DNA of 8,383 nucleotides, taken from an uncultured Campylobacter sp. GTDB taxonomy: Bacteria > Campylobacterota > Campylobacteria > Campylobacterales > Campylobacteraceae. Position numbers and translations under genes: made by a program. Each line of letters opens with the position of its first letter. Position 1 is the first letter of the stretch. The notes below the pieces were generated by a model, which saw nothing but the letters and a program-made list of their open reading frames with translations, was not told the origin of the DNA and did no database searches. Below, one piece after another: positions 1 to 6,294 of the stretch. Location: contig NZ_CALHHT010000169.1 of assembly GCF_938031315.1 (NCBI RefSeq), positions 1 to 8,383 of the forward strand. Direction: 5' to 3'.

Positions 1-165
1 AGCGATTCTATGTGCGCTGTTTTGCTACGCCGCCCTTTTGCGTCTCGTAGTTTTTGCTTTGCCACCCTCTCACGCCACGCGCGTTTGGTCAACGTCTTGC
101 GGCGGCACGTAAAACGTCGCGTTAAAACGGCGCGTACGCCTGCAATTCAAATTTTTTAAAGTAAA
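1..165. other. Non-coding left edge
   Basis: I see no supportable gene here. The first ~150 bases are GC-rich with scattered short dyads, then the sequence becomes AT-rich just before the lipoprotein promoter. A short open stretch on the minus strand ends at a TGA at 70-72, but it has no start codon or ribosome binding site and looks accidental, or at most a decayed gene end. Confidence 0.5.
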
Positions 166-172
166 CGGATAG

Positions 173-178
173 TAAAAT
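173..178 (+). promoter_or_regulatory. Putative -10 element for the lipoprotein gene
   Basis: TAAAAT at 173-178 matches five of six bases of the sigma-70 -10 consensus and lies 30 bases before the ATG at 209. T/A-rich sequence (about 145-165) lies upstream, as expected for Campylobacter promoters, which have a poor -35 box and T-rich upstream DNA. The element sits in the loop of a small dyad, CGGATA (166-171) and TATCCG (178-183), which could be a protein-binding site. This is inferred from sequence alone. Confidence 0.35.
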
Positions 179-208
179 ATCCGATAAATTTCAAATAAGG
201 AGAATGAG

Positions 209-492
209 ATGAAAAATCCTAAGATGTTCCTCTGGGGGGGGTGTTAGCTGTTTTATTAGTTGGTTGCGGCGATGATACCGAGGTAAAGACCAAGGAGTAT
301 TACGACGCTCATCTGGACGAAGCCAAAGAGGTTTTAGCAAAGTGTGATTTCAATATCCTTAAAGATGGAAGCAACTCTTATAAGAATTGCTTGAACGCTA
401 AGGAAATCGTAGAATTTTATGCTGATCAACAGAAAATGATGGGTAAAGAATTTGTAAAACAACAAAGAGCCAAGAGGGGTCTTAAAGATTAA
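209..492 (+). CDS. EexN-family (entry-exclusion type) lipoprotein, frame-shifted OFF at a G8 tract
   Basis: Translation should start at ATG 209, six bases after a good AAGGAG (197-202). As written, that frame hits TAG at 245 after 12 codons. Adding one G to (or removing two from) the G8 run at 234-241 joins it to the long frame ending at TAA 490. With nine Gs the product is 94 aa. It has a basic start (MKNPK), a hydrophobic stretch and a lipobox LVGC with the lipidated Cys at residue 20, so it would be an envelope lipoprotein with a 75-aa mature part. The mature part has the EexN-like pattern: KEYYDAH, Cys46 in VLAKC, then Cys61 in NCLNA. EexN proteins block redundant entry of related conjugative plasmids and are usually encoded beside type IV secretion genes; none is seen here. 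The gene is visibly AT-richer than its neighbours, which suggests acquisition. The family call is by pattern recognition; a one-base sequencing error in the G run is the main alternative to phase variation. Confidence 0.7.
234..241 (+). repeat. Homopolymeric G8 tract (candidate contingency locus)
   Basis: Eight consecutive Gs lie within codons 9-11 of the lipoprotein gene, inside the signal-peptide region. Poly-G tracts of about this length near the 5' ends of surface genes are the classic slipped-strand phase-variation elements of Campylobacter. Eight is the OFF length here; six or nine would be ON. It is the only G run this long in the window. Confidence 0.75.
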
Positions 493-535
493 TTAGATTA
501 AAATTCAATAAATTAATTCCTCTCTTAATGCCTTA

Positions 536-572
536 TAAATTTACTCTGCGCCTTTGGTGTAGGGTAAATTTA
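536..572 (+). terminator. 17-bp hairpin downstream of the lipoprotein gene
   Basis: The left arm 536-552 (TAAATTTACTCTGCGCC) pairs along its whole length with 556-572 around a UUU loop. Fourteen pairs are Watson-Crick and three (545-563, 548-560, 550-558) are G-U, so the fold is complete only in plus-strand RNA; on the other strand these would be A-C mismatches. It begins 44 bases after the lipoprotein stop. No U-run follows, so it may be a weak terminator, an mRNA 3'-end stabiliser or another structured element. The first 12 bases of the left arm recur directly at 565-576. Confidence 0.45.
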
Positions 573-936
573 CTCTATGCGGCTTAGAATTTTGCGATAT
601 AAAATTTCTTTCGCGAAACGATACGGCGTAAAATCTTGCTTTACGGATTTTGGAATTTCAAATTTTAAAGTCTGCGAGCTTTTGGCTAGCGCAGAAAAGA
701 CTTGCGGGCTGCGCGGCACCTTAAAATTTAATCATTTTAAAATTTACGCCGCGCGGCTAGTCTAAATTTCACTCGGCGGCGGTTTGTGCGGCGTGCTAAA
801 TTTAACCTCGTTCGCACACTTTATCCGCGCCCTAGTCTAAATTAAAATTTCAAACCCGCGGCGAAATTTTACGACAAGACGGCAAAGCGTCGCAGACCGG
901 CGATGAGTACGGCGCGACCGCGCCCTTTCGCCGCTA
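573..936. other. Intergenic stretch without a supportable gene
   Basis: This region lies between the lipoprotein unit and the convergent end of the cstA operon. Open frames here are short, lack ribosome binding sites and translate to low-information peptides. It contains dyads: CGTAAA/TTTACG (627-645), and a longer imperfect one at 668-703 whose core is TGCG (673-676) with CGCA (690-693) plus inner AGC/GCT. There is also a 10-base palindrome GCCGCGCGGC (748-757) and an 11-base direct repeat CTAGTCTAAAT (757-767 and 832-842). No function is evident. Confidence 0.5.
911..924 (-). terminator. GC hairpin just after the cstA operon
   Basis: GGCGCGACCGCGCC forms a compact stem of 5-6 bp starting 12 bases past the last stop codon of the minus-strand operon. 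It lacks a following T-run on that strand, so it is at best a weak or factor-assisted terminator. Confidence 0.22.
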
Positions 937-1152
937 TCAGCACTTGACGTTTTTCGCCTTGCTATCTTGCATCGCGCGGAAAAATTCCGCCCTGCTTAGC
1001 GGGATTTCGTCCGGATGAGCGCTTCTGAAATGGCGCAGATAGCCCTCGTAATCGCCGAGCCCGATGAGCGGCGCAAGCGCGGCATCCGCGCGCGCCAAAA
1101 ACCTCGCCACTGCCTTCGGGGCTGCGAGCGGATTAAATTTAAACTTTTTCAT
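937..1152 (-). CDS. YbdD/YjiX-family (DUF466) small protein, CstA partner
   Basis: A 71-aa cytoplasmic protein with no signal peptide or membrane segment. It fits the small YbdD/YjiX family, which is nearly always encoded directly after CstA-type transporters and is thought to be needed for their activity. The matching features are the central GLGDYEGYLRHFRSAHPDEIPLS-like stretch (residues ~31-54), equivalent to the family's G-x-x-DY-x-x-Y-x-x-H-x-x-x-HP-[DE] pattern, followed by EFFRAMQ and a C-terminal Cys. The N-terminus is extended and alanine-rich relative to the roughly 65-aa enterobacterial forms. The ATG at 1152 lies inside the end of cstA (14-base overlap), with AGGGG a few bases upstream, so translation is probably coupled to cstA. 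Its biochemical role is not known from sequence. Confidence 0.85.
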   Translation of the reverse strand: MKKFKFNPLAAPKAVARFLARADAALAPLIGLGDYEGYLRHFRSAHPDEIPLSRAEFFRAMQDSKAKNVKC

Positions 1153-3220
1153 AAACGCCCCTATCTACGTGCTCGCTTTCTGCCAGTTTGAAATACCCCT
1201 CGTTCGCGCCGCCCTTTGAAATTTTAAGGCACATCCTTATCGTTTGGACGATGACTATGATCGTAACGACGACGAAAAGAGCACATAGCACGGCGTCGAT
1301 GACGTTATTTCTGATGATAGCCTGCGCCTTTTCGATCGCCGCAGGATCGCTTAGGCTAGCAAGCTTGGCGGCGGTATTTTGCGCGATAGCCACGTGGCTT
1401 ACCGCGTCGTGCACGCGCTCGCCGTTAGCCGGCATCAGCTTCAAGATCGCCGCATAAAGCGTGGTTATAAGCACCCAGATCGCGGGAGCGATCGTGACGA
1501 AGGCGTATTTTTGCTTGCCCATTTTAAAAAGCACCACCGTCGCAAGCAGCAGCGCGATGCCCGCGAGCATCTGATTGGACGCGCCGAAAAGCGGCCACAG
1601 CGTATAAATTCCGCCCATAGGATCGGTAACGCCGCTGTAGAGCAGATAGCCCCAGCCCGCCACGCAGATCAGCGTCGCGATGATGCCGTAGAGGGAATTT
1701 TTGGTATCGGAAAACGGCTTATAGACGTTGCCTAAAATTTCTTGCACCATAAAGCGCCCCGTGCGCGTGCCCGCATCGACCGCGGTTAGAATAAACAGCG
1801 CCTCAAACAAGATCGCGAAATGGTACCAAAACGCCATCAGCTCCTTGCCGCCGATGATCTGATGCAGTAGCATCGTTAGCCCCATCGCAAAGGTAGGAGC
1901 GCCGCCCGTGCGGCTCATCATCGTGGTTTCGCCGACGTTTGAGGCCAAGGCGCCGATCTGCTCGGGCGTAATGCTAAATCCGATAGAGTTTATATACGCC
2001 GCGGCGCTTACCGCGTCTTTGCCCAGCACCGCAGCGGGCGAGTTGATAGCGAAGTATTCGCCCGGGCTTAGGATGCACGCCGCTACGAGCGCCATTACGC
2101 CTACGAGGCTCTCCATAAGCATCGAGCCGTAGCCGATGAAAAGAGTGTGGGTTTCGCGCTCGACCATCTTCGGCGTCGTGCCGCTGGAGATCAGCGCATG
2201 AAAGCCCGAGATCGCGCCGCATGCGATCGTGATAAACAAAAACGGAAATATCGGACCTGCAAAAACGGGACCCGTGCCGTCGATAAATTTCGTCGTAGCG
2301 GGCATTTTAAGCTCGGGCGCGACGAAAATTATCGCGACCGCCATGCCGATGATGACGCCGAGCTTAAGGAAGGTGCTTAGATAATCGCGCGGCGCGAGCA
2401 GCAGCCACACGGGCAAGATCGCCGCGATAAAGCCGTAGCCGATCGTAAGAAGCGCGAGCGTCTCGCCCTTTAGCGAAAAGACGTCGTGCCAGTACGGATC
2501 GATCGCCACGTAATGCCCGCCCCAAAGCGAAAGCATCAGCAAAACAAAGCCGATAATCGATGCCTCGCTGACCTTGCCCGGGCGCAAGAACCTCATGTAA
2601 ATTCCCATAAATACGGCGATCGGTATCGTCATCGCGATCGTAAAAAGCCCCCACGGCGAGTTCGCAAGCGCCTTTACGACGACCATCGCCAAAATCGCTA
2701 CGATGATCAGCATGATGAAAAAAATTCCGATCATCGCGATACCGCCGGTAAGCTTGCCCATCTCATCTTTGATCATCTCGCCGAGGCTCTTGCCGCCGCG
2801 TCGCGTGGAGAGCACGAGCACGATAAAATCATGCACCGCGCCTGCAAGCACTACGCCTACCAAAAGCCAAATGGTACCGGGCAGATAGCCCATCTGTGCG
2901 GCCACTACGGGACCTACGAGCGGTCCGGCGCCAGCGATAGCGGCGAAATGGTGGCCGAAAAGGACGTATTTGTTCGTAGGGACGTAATCGCGTCCGTCGT
3001 TTCGGATCACCGCAGGAGTTGCGCGGCGATCGTCCAGCTCAAAGACGCGATACGCGATAAAGCGCCCGTAGAAGGTGTATCCGATCAGATAGATGCACGC
3101 GCTGGCTACTACGAGCCAGACGGCGCTGATGCTCTCGCCTTTATTTAGCGCAAGTACGCCGAAACACCACGCCCCTATGACGGCGACCGCCGCCCAAAGG
3201 ATCTTTTGCCAAAATTTCAT
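1139..3220 (-). CDS. cstA: Carbon starvation protein A, peptide/pyruvate transporter
   Basis: A polytopic inner-membrane transporter of 693 aa, full length for the CstA/BtsT family. Signatures include GHHFAAIAGAGPLVGPV (~89-105), the VHDF motif with STRRGGKSLGEM (~129-150), FHALISSGTTPKMVERE in the middle, and the C-terminal LTAVDAGTRTGRFMVQE typical of the CstA C-terminal domain. Many hydrophobic segments span its length. In Campylobacter jejuni the homologue supports peptide use; in E. coli CstA and BtsT take up pyruvate. The substrate here cannot be decided from sequence, but peptides or pyruvate suit an asaccharolytic lifestyle. I chose ATG 3220 rather than the in-frame GTG at 3226: AAGGAG sits five bases before the ATG, while the GTG overlaps that ribosome binding site. 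The gene overlaps the YbdD-like gene downstream and is divergent from the heme operon. Confidence 0.95.
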   Translation of the reverse strand: MKFWQKILWAAVAVIGAWCFGVLALNKGESISAVWLVVASACIYLIGYTFYGRFIAYRVFELDDRRATPAVIRNDGRDYVPTNKYVLFGHHFAAIAGAGPLVGPVVAAQMGYLPGTIWLLVGVVLAGAVHDFIVLVLSTRRGGKSLGEMIKDEMGKLTGGIAMIGIFFIMLIIVAILAMVVVKALANSPWGLFTIAMTIPIAVFMGIYMRFLRPGKVSEASIIGFVLLMLSLWGGHYVAIDPYWHDVFSLKGETLALLTIGYGFIAAILPVWLLLAPRDYLSTFLKLGVIIGMAVAIIFVAPELKMPATTKFIDGTGPVFAGPIFPFLFITIACGAISGFHALISSGTTPKMVERETHTLFIGYGSMLMESLVGVMALVAACILSPGEYFAINSPAAVLGKDAVSAAAYINSIGFSITPEQIGALASNVGETTMMSRTGGAPTFAMGLTMLLHQIIGGKELMAFWYHFAILFEALFILTAVDAGTRTGRFMVQEILGNVYKPFSDTKNSLYGIIATLICVAGWGYLLYSGVTDPMGGIYTLWPLFGASNQMLAGIALLLATVVLFKMGKQKYAFVTIAPAIWVLITTLYAAILKLMPANGERVHDAVSHVAIAQNTAAKLASLSDPAAIEKAQAIIRNNVIDAVLCALFVVVTIIVIVQTIRMCLKISKGGANEGYFKLAESEHVDRGVYEKV

Positions 3221-3499
3221 GCTCACTCCTTAAAACTTAGCGAGCGGCTTGGGCAGTATGTCGTTTTAACAAAACGGCTTGCGTCTTTGAAGCAGAGCTC
3301 GCTAAATAAAATTTAGTGCGTATTTTATCGGCGTTTTTATAATTTAAAGCTGAATTGCAAAAATTAAAAAGAGCTTTCGACGTTTAAATTTAATGCCTGA
3401 ATTTTGAATTTCAAATTTAAAGAGGCGGCTTGGCGGCGCGCGAAATTTTAATATCTAATCGCCCTAAATTTAACTCCGCAGCTCTTGGCCGTTACGGAA
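3221..3499. other. Divergent intergenic region, cstA side
   Basis: No gene is supported. On the minus strand, upstream of cstA, are a small dyad CGTTTT-AAC-AAAACG (3262-3276), an 8-bp hairpin at 3300-3318 built on CTAAAT/ATTTAG, and a candidate -10 (TATAAA, complement of 3336-3341). A long AT inverted repeat pairs TTTAAATTT (3383-3391) with AAATTTAAA (3413-3421). Any of these could be cstA control sites; none is a recognised operator. Confidence 0.35.
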
Positions 3500-3530
3500 T
3501 TTATCGCGGTTTAAGAAACCAAGCGATAAA
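3500..3530 (+). promoter_or_regulatory. 13-bp dyad/hairpin upstream of the heme operon
   Basis: TTTATCGC (3500-3507) pairs with GCGATAAA (3523-3530), and GGTTT (3508-3512) pairs with AAACC (3516-3520) around an AAG loop, with a two-base AA bulge. That is 13 perfect pairs. The right arm runs into GATAAAAT (3525-3532), which could serve as a -10 element, so the dyad may be an operator overlapping the promoter. If transcribed, it would instead be a leader hairpin. Confidence 0.4.
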
Positions 3531-3537
3531 ATCTCAT

Positions 3538-3568
3538 GATAACGATTTTAATTTCTTAACAAAAATCG
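3538..3568 (+). promoter_or_regulatory. Weak Fur-box-like site and 7-bp dyad in the heme operon leader
   Basis: GATAACGATTTTAATTT (from 3538) matches about 12 of 19 bases of the classical Fur box, a modest score in AT-rich DNA. Overlapping it, CGATTTT (3543-3549) and AAAATCG (3562-3568) form an inverted repeat with a 12-base spacer, ending 11 bases before the AGGAGG at 3580. Iron or heme control through Fur would be expected for this operon from family knowledge; the sequence only hints at it. Confidence 0.3.
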
Positions 3569-3591
3569 CGAATACTTTTAGGAGGAAATTT

Positions 3592-3780
3592 ATGCCGAAT
3601 CAGGTGTGCGGCTACGTACTTTTTCGCGCCCATATCAAAAGCTATGCAAGCTTCAAAAATAATTGCGCCAGCCGCGAGAATTTCATAAATTCCGCGCGTA
3701 TAAATTCCTGGCACCGCTTAAATTTTAAAAATATCCGCCGCGACGAAATCTGCGCGTATAGTTCGCCTGGTGGGCTATGA
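3592..3780 (+). CDS. Possible 62-codon leader ORF coupled to the permease gene
   Basis: ATG 3592 follows a consensus AGGAGG (3580-3585) by six bases, the best ribosome binding site in the window. The frame stays open to a TGA at 3778-3780 that overlaps the permease ATG (3777) as ATGA. The permease itself has only a weak GGTGG close to its start, so reinitiation from this ORF would explain how it is translated. The predicted peptide (MPNQVCGYVLFRA..., two Cys, many Asn/Arg/Ser) resembles no family I know, has no membrane segment and looks low in information. It may be a translated leader whose sequence matters little, a decayed gene, or chance. The same frame is open back to about 3430. Confidence 0.3.
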   Translation: MPNQVCGYVLFRAHIKSYASFKNNCASRENFINSARINSWHRLNFKNIRRDEICAYSSPGGL

Positions 3781-4745
3781 GCTTTAAATTTTATCTCTTT
3801 CTAATCGTAGCTTTCATATTGCTTGCTTTAGTAGCCGTAAGTAGCGGCGGAGCGAGCATTTCGCTGAGCGACATCGTAAAATTTTTCACCTTCGGCGAGA
3901 TAGACGAGACCAAACAGCTCATCTTGTTGCAAATGCGCTTGCCGCGCCTCGTGCTTGGAATTTTAATAGGCGCGCTGCTGGCAACTTCGGGAGTGGTGGT
4001 GCAAAGCGTATTTTTAAACCCGCTTGCAGATCCCTACATCATCGGCATCGCCTCGGCAGCGACTTTCGGCGCGGTTATAGCCTACCTGCTGGGGCTTAGC
4101 GACGTTTTTTACGGAATTTTCGCGTTTTTGGCCGCCAGCGGGCTTTCGCTCGTGATCTTTAAGCTCGCCGCCCACACCCGCTCGATCTCGACACTACTGA
4201 TCGTAGGTATCGCCGTATCGTCCTTTTTGGGCGCATTTACCTCTTTCGCGGTCTATCTAATCGGGGAGGACAGCTTTAGGATTACGGCGTGGATGATGGG
4301 CTATCTGGGCGGCGCAAACTGGCAAAAGATCGCGCTTTTACTGCCGCCGCTGCTGTTTTGCATGGCGTATTTTTACGCGAAGCGTCACGAGCTAAATATC
4401 ATCTTAAACGGCGACGAGGAGGCGAAGTCGCTGGGGCTCAACGTCGAGAAGTCCAAAAAGAGCCTACTCATCGTCTCCTCGCTCATCATCGGCTTTTCGG
4501 TCGCATTTACGGGGATGATAGGCTTCGTGGGGCTCATCATTCCGCACACGCTTCGAATGGCGCTTCATACGGCGAGCAACGCCGTGCTGATCCCCGCTAG
4601 CGCGCTTACCGGCGGAGTTTTTTTGGTTTTTTGCGACGTAATCGCTAAAAACGCCCTCTCGCCGGTAGAAATTCCGATCGGCGTGGTGACCTCCTTTTTC
4701 GGCGCGCCCTTTTTTCTATACCTCGCGTTTAGGAAGCATGCATGA
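3777..4745 (+). CDS. FecCD-family ABC transporter permease (probable heme/iron)
   Basis: A 322-aa inner-membrane permease of the FecCD/BtuC type, which forms a homodimeric channel for siderophores, heme or cobalamin. Family hallmarks are RLPR (54-57) before a TM segment, the NPLADP motif (81-86), the EEAKSLG coupling-helix motif (214-220) that contacts the ATPase, GFVGLIIPHTLR (249-260) and the terminal GAPFFLYL (309-316). About nine or ten hydrophobic helices are visible and the length is normal. An in-frame stop at 3759 rules out an earlier start. It overlaps the ATPase gene by four bases (ATGA). The family does not reveal the substrate; the downstream heme-degradation genes make heme the best guess, and the system may parallel Campylobacter jejuni ChuB. 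Confidence 0.92.
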   Translation: MSFKFYLFLIVAFILLALVAVSSGGASISLSDIVKFFTFGEIDETKQLILLQMRLPRLVLGILIGALLATSGVVVQSVFLNPLADPYIIGIASAATFGAVIAYLLGLSDVFYGIFAFLAASGLSLVIFKLAAHTRSISTLLIVGIAVSSFLGAFTSFAVYLIGEDSFRITAWMMGYLGGANWQKIALLLPPLLFCMAYFYAKRHELNIILNGDEEAKSLGLNVEKSKKSLLIVSSLIIGFSVAFTGMIGFVGLIIPHTLRMALHTASNAVLIPASALTGGVFLVFCDVIAKNALSPVEIPIGVVTSFFGAPFFLYLAFRKHA

Positions 4746-5515
4746 AAATTTCGGCGCTAAACTTCAGCTACGGCAAGCGGGCGATCTTGCGAGGCATCGA
4801 GTTAAATTTAAAGCGGGGTAAATTTTACGGGATTTTGGGTCCTAACGGCTGCGGCAAGAGCACTTTGCTAAAAAATATATTGCAAATTTTAAAGCCTGCA
4901 AGCGGAATCATCGAAATAAACGGCAAAAAAGCAAGCGAATATAGCCTCAAAGAGCTTGCCGCGCTTATCGGCTTCGTGCCGCAAAAAACAGCCCTCGCAG
5001 CTGCGCTGAACGTGAATGAAATTTTACTTGCGGGCAGATTTTGCCGCCTAAAAAGCGCATTTAGCGGCTACGATGCGAGCGACCGCGACAAGGTAGAACA
5101 AATCGCCGAGCTTTTGGACGTGAAGAAATTTTTAAATCGCAGCGCGTTTGAGCTAAGCGGCGGCGAGTTCGGGCGCGTGCTGCTTGCCAGAGCGCTCGTA
5201 AGCGAGCCTGAAATTTTACTGCTCGATGAGCCCACGGGCGCGCTTGATATGAACTACGCGATCGAGGCGATGAGGATCTGCGAAAATTTAACCAAAACGC
5301 TAAATTTAACGAGCGTCATCGTGCTGCACGATCTAAATTTAGCCTCGCTATTTTGCGACGAAATTTTGATGCTAAAAGATGGCGCAGTGAGGTATCGCGG
5401 TAGCGCGAGCGAGCTTTTTACGCCGCAGATCATAAAAGAAATTTACGGCTTTGAAGCCTTAATAGTAGAAGAAAACGGGGTAAAGTTTATACTACCCAAA
5501 AAGGAGAAAATGTGA
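4742..5515 (+). CDS. FecE/BtuD-type ABC transporter ATPase (probable heme/iron)
   Basis: A 257-aa cytoplasmic ATPase that powers the neighbouring permease. All nucleotide-binding motifs are intact: Walker A GPNGCGKST (33-41), Q-loop Gln81 in FVPQ, signature LSGGE (138-142), Walker B ILLLDEP (158-164) and the H-loop His196 in VLHDLNLA. The signature is followed by FGRV rather than the common QQRV/RQRV, a mild divergence. The start ATG overlaps the permease stop; AGGA at 4731 gives a seven-base spacing. Its own end overlaps the binding-protein start by four bases. It is likely the ChuC-equivalent of a heme importer, by context rather than by unique residues. Confidence 0.92.
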   Translation: MKISALNFSYGKRAILRGIELNLKRGKFYGILGPNGCGKSTLLKNILQILKPASGIIEINGKKASEYSLKELAALIGFVPQKTALAAALNVNEILLAGRFCRLKSAFSGYDASDRDKVEQIAELLDVKKFLNRSAFELSGGEFGRVLLARALVSEPEILLLDEPTGALDMNYAIEAMRICENLTKTLNLTSVIVLHDLNLASLFCDEILMLKDGAVRYRGSASELFTPQIIKEIYGFEALIVEENGVKFILPKKEKM

Positions 5516-6294
5516 AAAAAATTCTTATAGCTTTGCTTACGGCGAGTTTTGCGCTCGCCAAAGGCCTGGTAGTGCTCGATCCCGCCGCGGTCGAGATCAT
5601 CTACGCTTTAGGCGCGCAGGATCAGATCGCTGCGATCGCCACCACTTCGATGAGCAAGATCCGCCCGCAGGCTGAAACCGCGAAACTACCCAGCGTAGGC
5701 ACCTACGTCAAGCCGAATATGGAAAAGATCGTCGAGCTTAAGCCCGATCTGGTCATCACGAGCTTCCACTCCGCAGGCGTTAGCGAAAATCTACAAAAGC
5801 TGGGACTTAAGAGCCTTGCGATGGATGCAAACTCTACCGCAGATATCTGCCAAAACGTAAAGAAGGTCGCGGCGATCGTAAAAAAGGAGAGCGAGGCGGA
5901 TAAAATTTGCGCGCGGATGGATGGAATTTTTGCAGACAAACCCGCTCTTCGCGGCAAAAAAGTAGCGCTATTTTTCGGCTCAAACGCCACTATGGCCTTT
6001 AACGACAAAACCCTAGTAGGCGATATTTTCGCTCGCCTAGGCGCCAAAAATATTGCAGACGGCCTTGAAGGTAGCACGCCTTCGGTATCTGCCGAATACA
6101 TCCTCGAGCAAAACCCCGATATAATCGTAGTCGTGGGCGGCGAGACGGAGGATTTTTTAAAAGCAAATCCGATCCTTAGAAATACCAAAGCGGTAAAATC
6201 GGGCAAAATTTTAAAAGCTCCGACGCTCATCTTGCGGGGCAGCCCGCAGATCGGCGAGACGGTGGATGAAATTTACGCGGAGGCAACGAAATAG
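5512..6294 (+). CDS. Periplasmic substrate-binding protein, BtuF/HmuT-like (probable heme/iron)
   Basis: A 260-aa helical-backbone metal-receptor protein. It begins at GTG 5512, five bases after AAGGAG (5501-5506); the overlapping ATG at 5510 is the last codon of the ATPase frame and cannot serve this gene. An Sec signal peptide (KKILIALLTASFALA, cleavage after ~Ala16) has no lipobox Cys, so the protein should be soluble in the periplasm. Fold landmarks are VGTYVKPNMEKIVELKPDLVI (~62-82) and the C-terminal half from about residue 150. In heme-binding relatives such as ShuT and PhuT a heme-ligating Tyr follows VG directly; here Thr64 occupies that place and Tyr65 is next to it. Heme, cobalamin or a ferric complex are therefore all possible; operon context favours heme. 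The stop TAG abuts the next ATG. Confidence 0.88.
   Translation: MKKILIALLTASFALAKGLVVLDPAAVEIIYALGAQDQIAAIATTSMSKIRPQAETAKLPSVGTYVKPNMEKIVELKPDLVITSFHSAGVSENLQKLGLKSLAMDANSTADICQNVKKVAAIVKKESEADKICARMDGIFADKPALRGKKVALFFGSNATMAFNDKTLVGDIFARLGAKNIADGLEGSTPSVSAEYILEQNPDIIVVVGGETEDFLKANPILRNTKAVKSGKILKAPTLILRGSPQIGETVDEIYAEATK

Noticed and set aside
70..200. Minus-strand frame ending at TGA 70-72 with a protein-like tail
   Set aside because: No start codon or binding site and the upstream part is AT-rich spacer; too short to call even a gene remnant.
577..765. 62-codon plus-strand open frame
   Set aside because: No ribosome binding site; its start lies at the edge of the hairpin repeat and the product looks like translated AAATTT-type spacer.
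1379..1735. 118-codon plus-strand open frame
   Set aside because: It is antisense to cstA with no ribosome binding site and a low-information product.
2486..3148. 220-codon open frame on the plus strand
   Set aside because: It lies antisense within cstA, is rich in Arg, His and Asp, resembles no family and reflects codon bias of the true minus-strand gene.
3224..3226. GTG as cstA start
   Set aside because: It overlaps the AAGGAG site; ATG 3220 has correct spacing.
5703..6230. 175-codon minus-strand open frame
   Set aside because: It is antisense to the binding-protein gene, whose signal peptide, fold motifs and operon junctions are clear.
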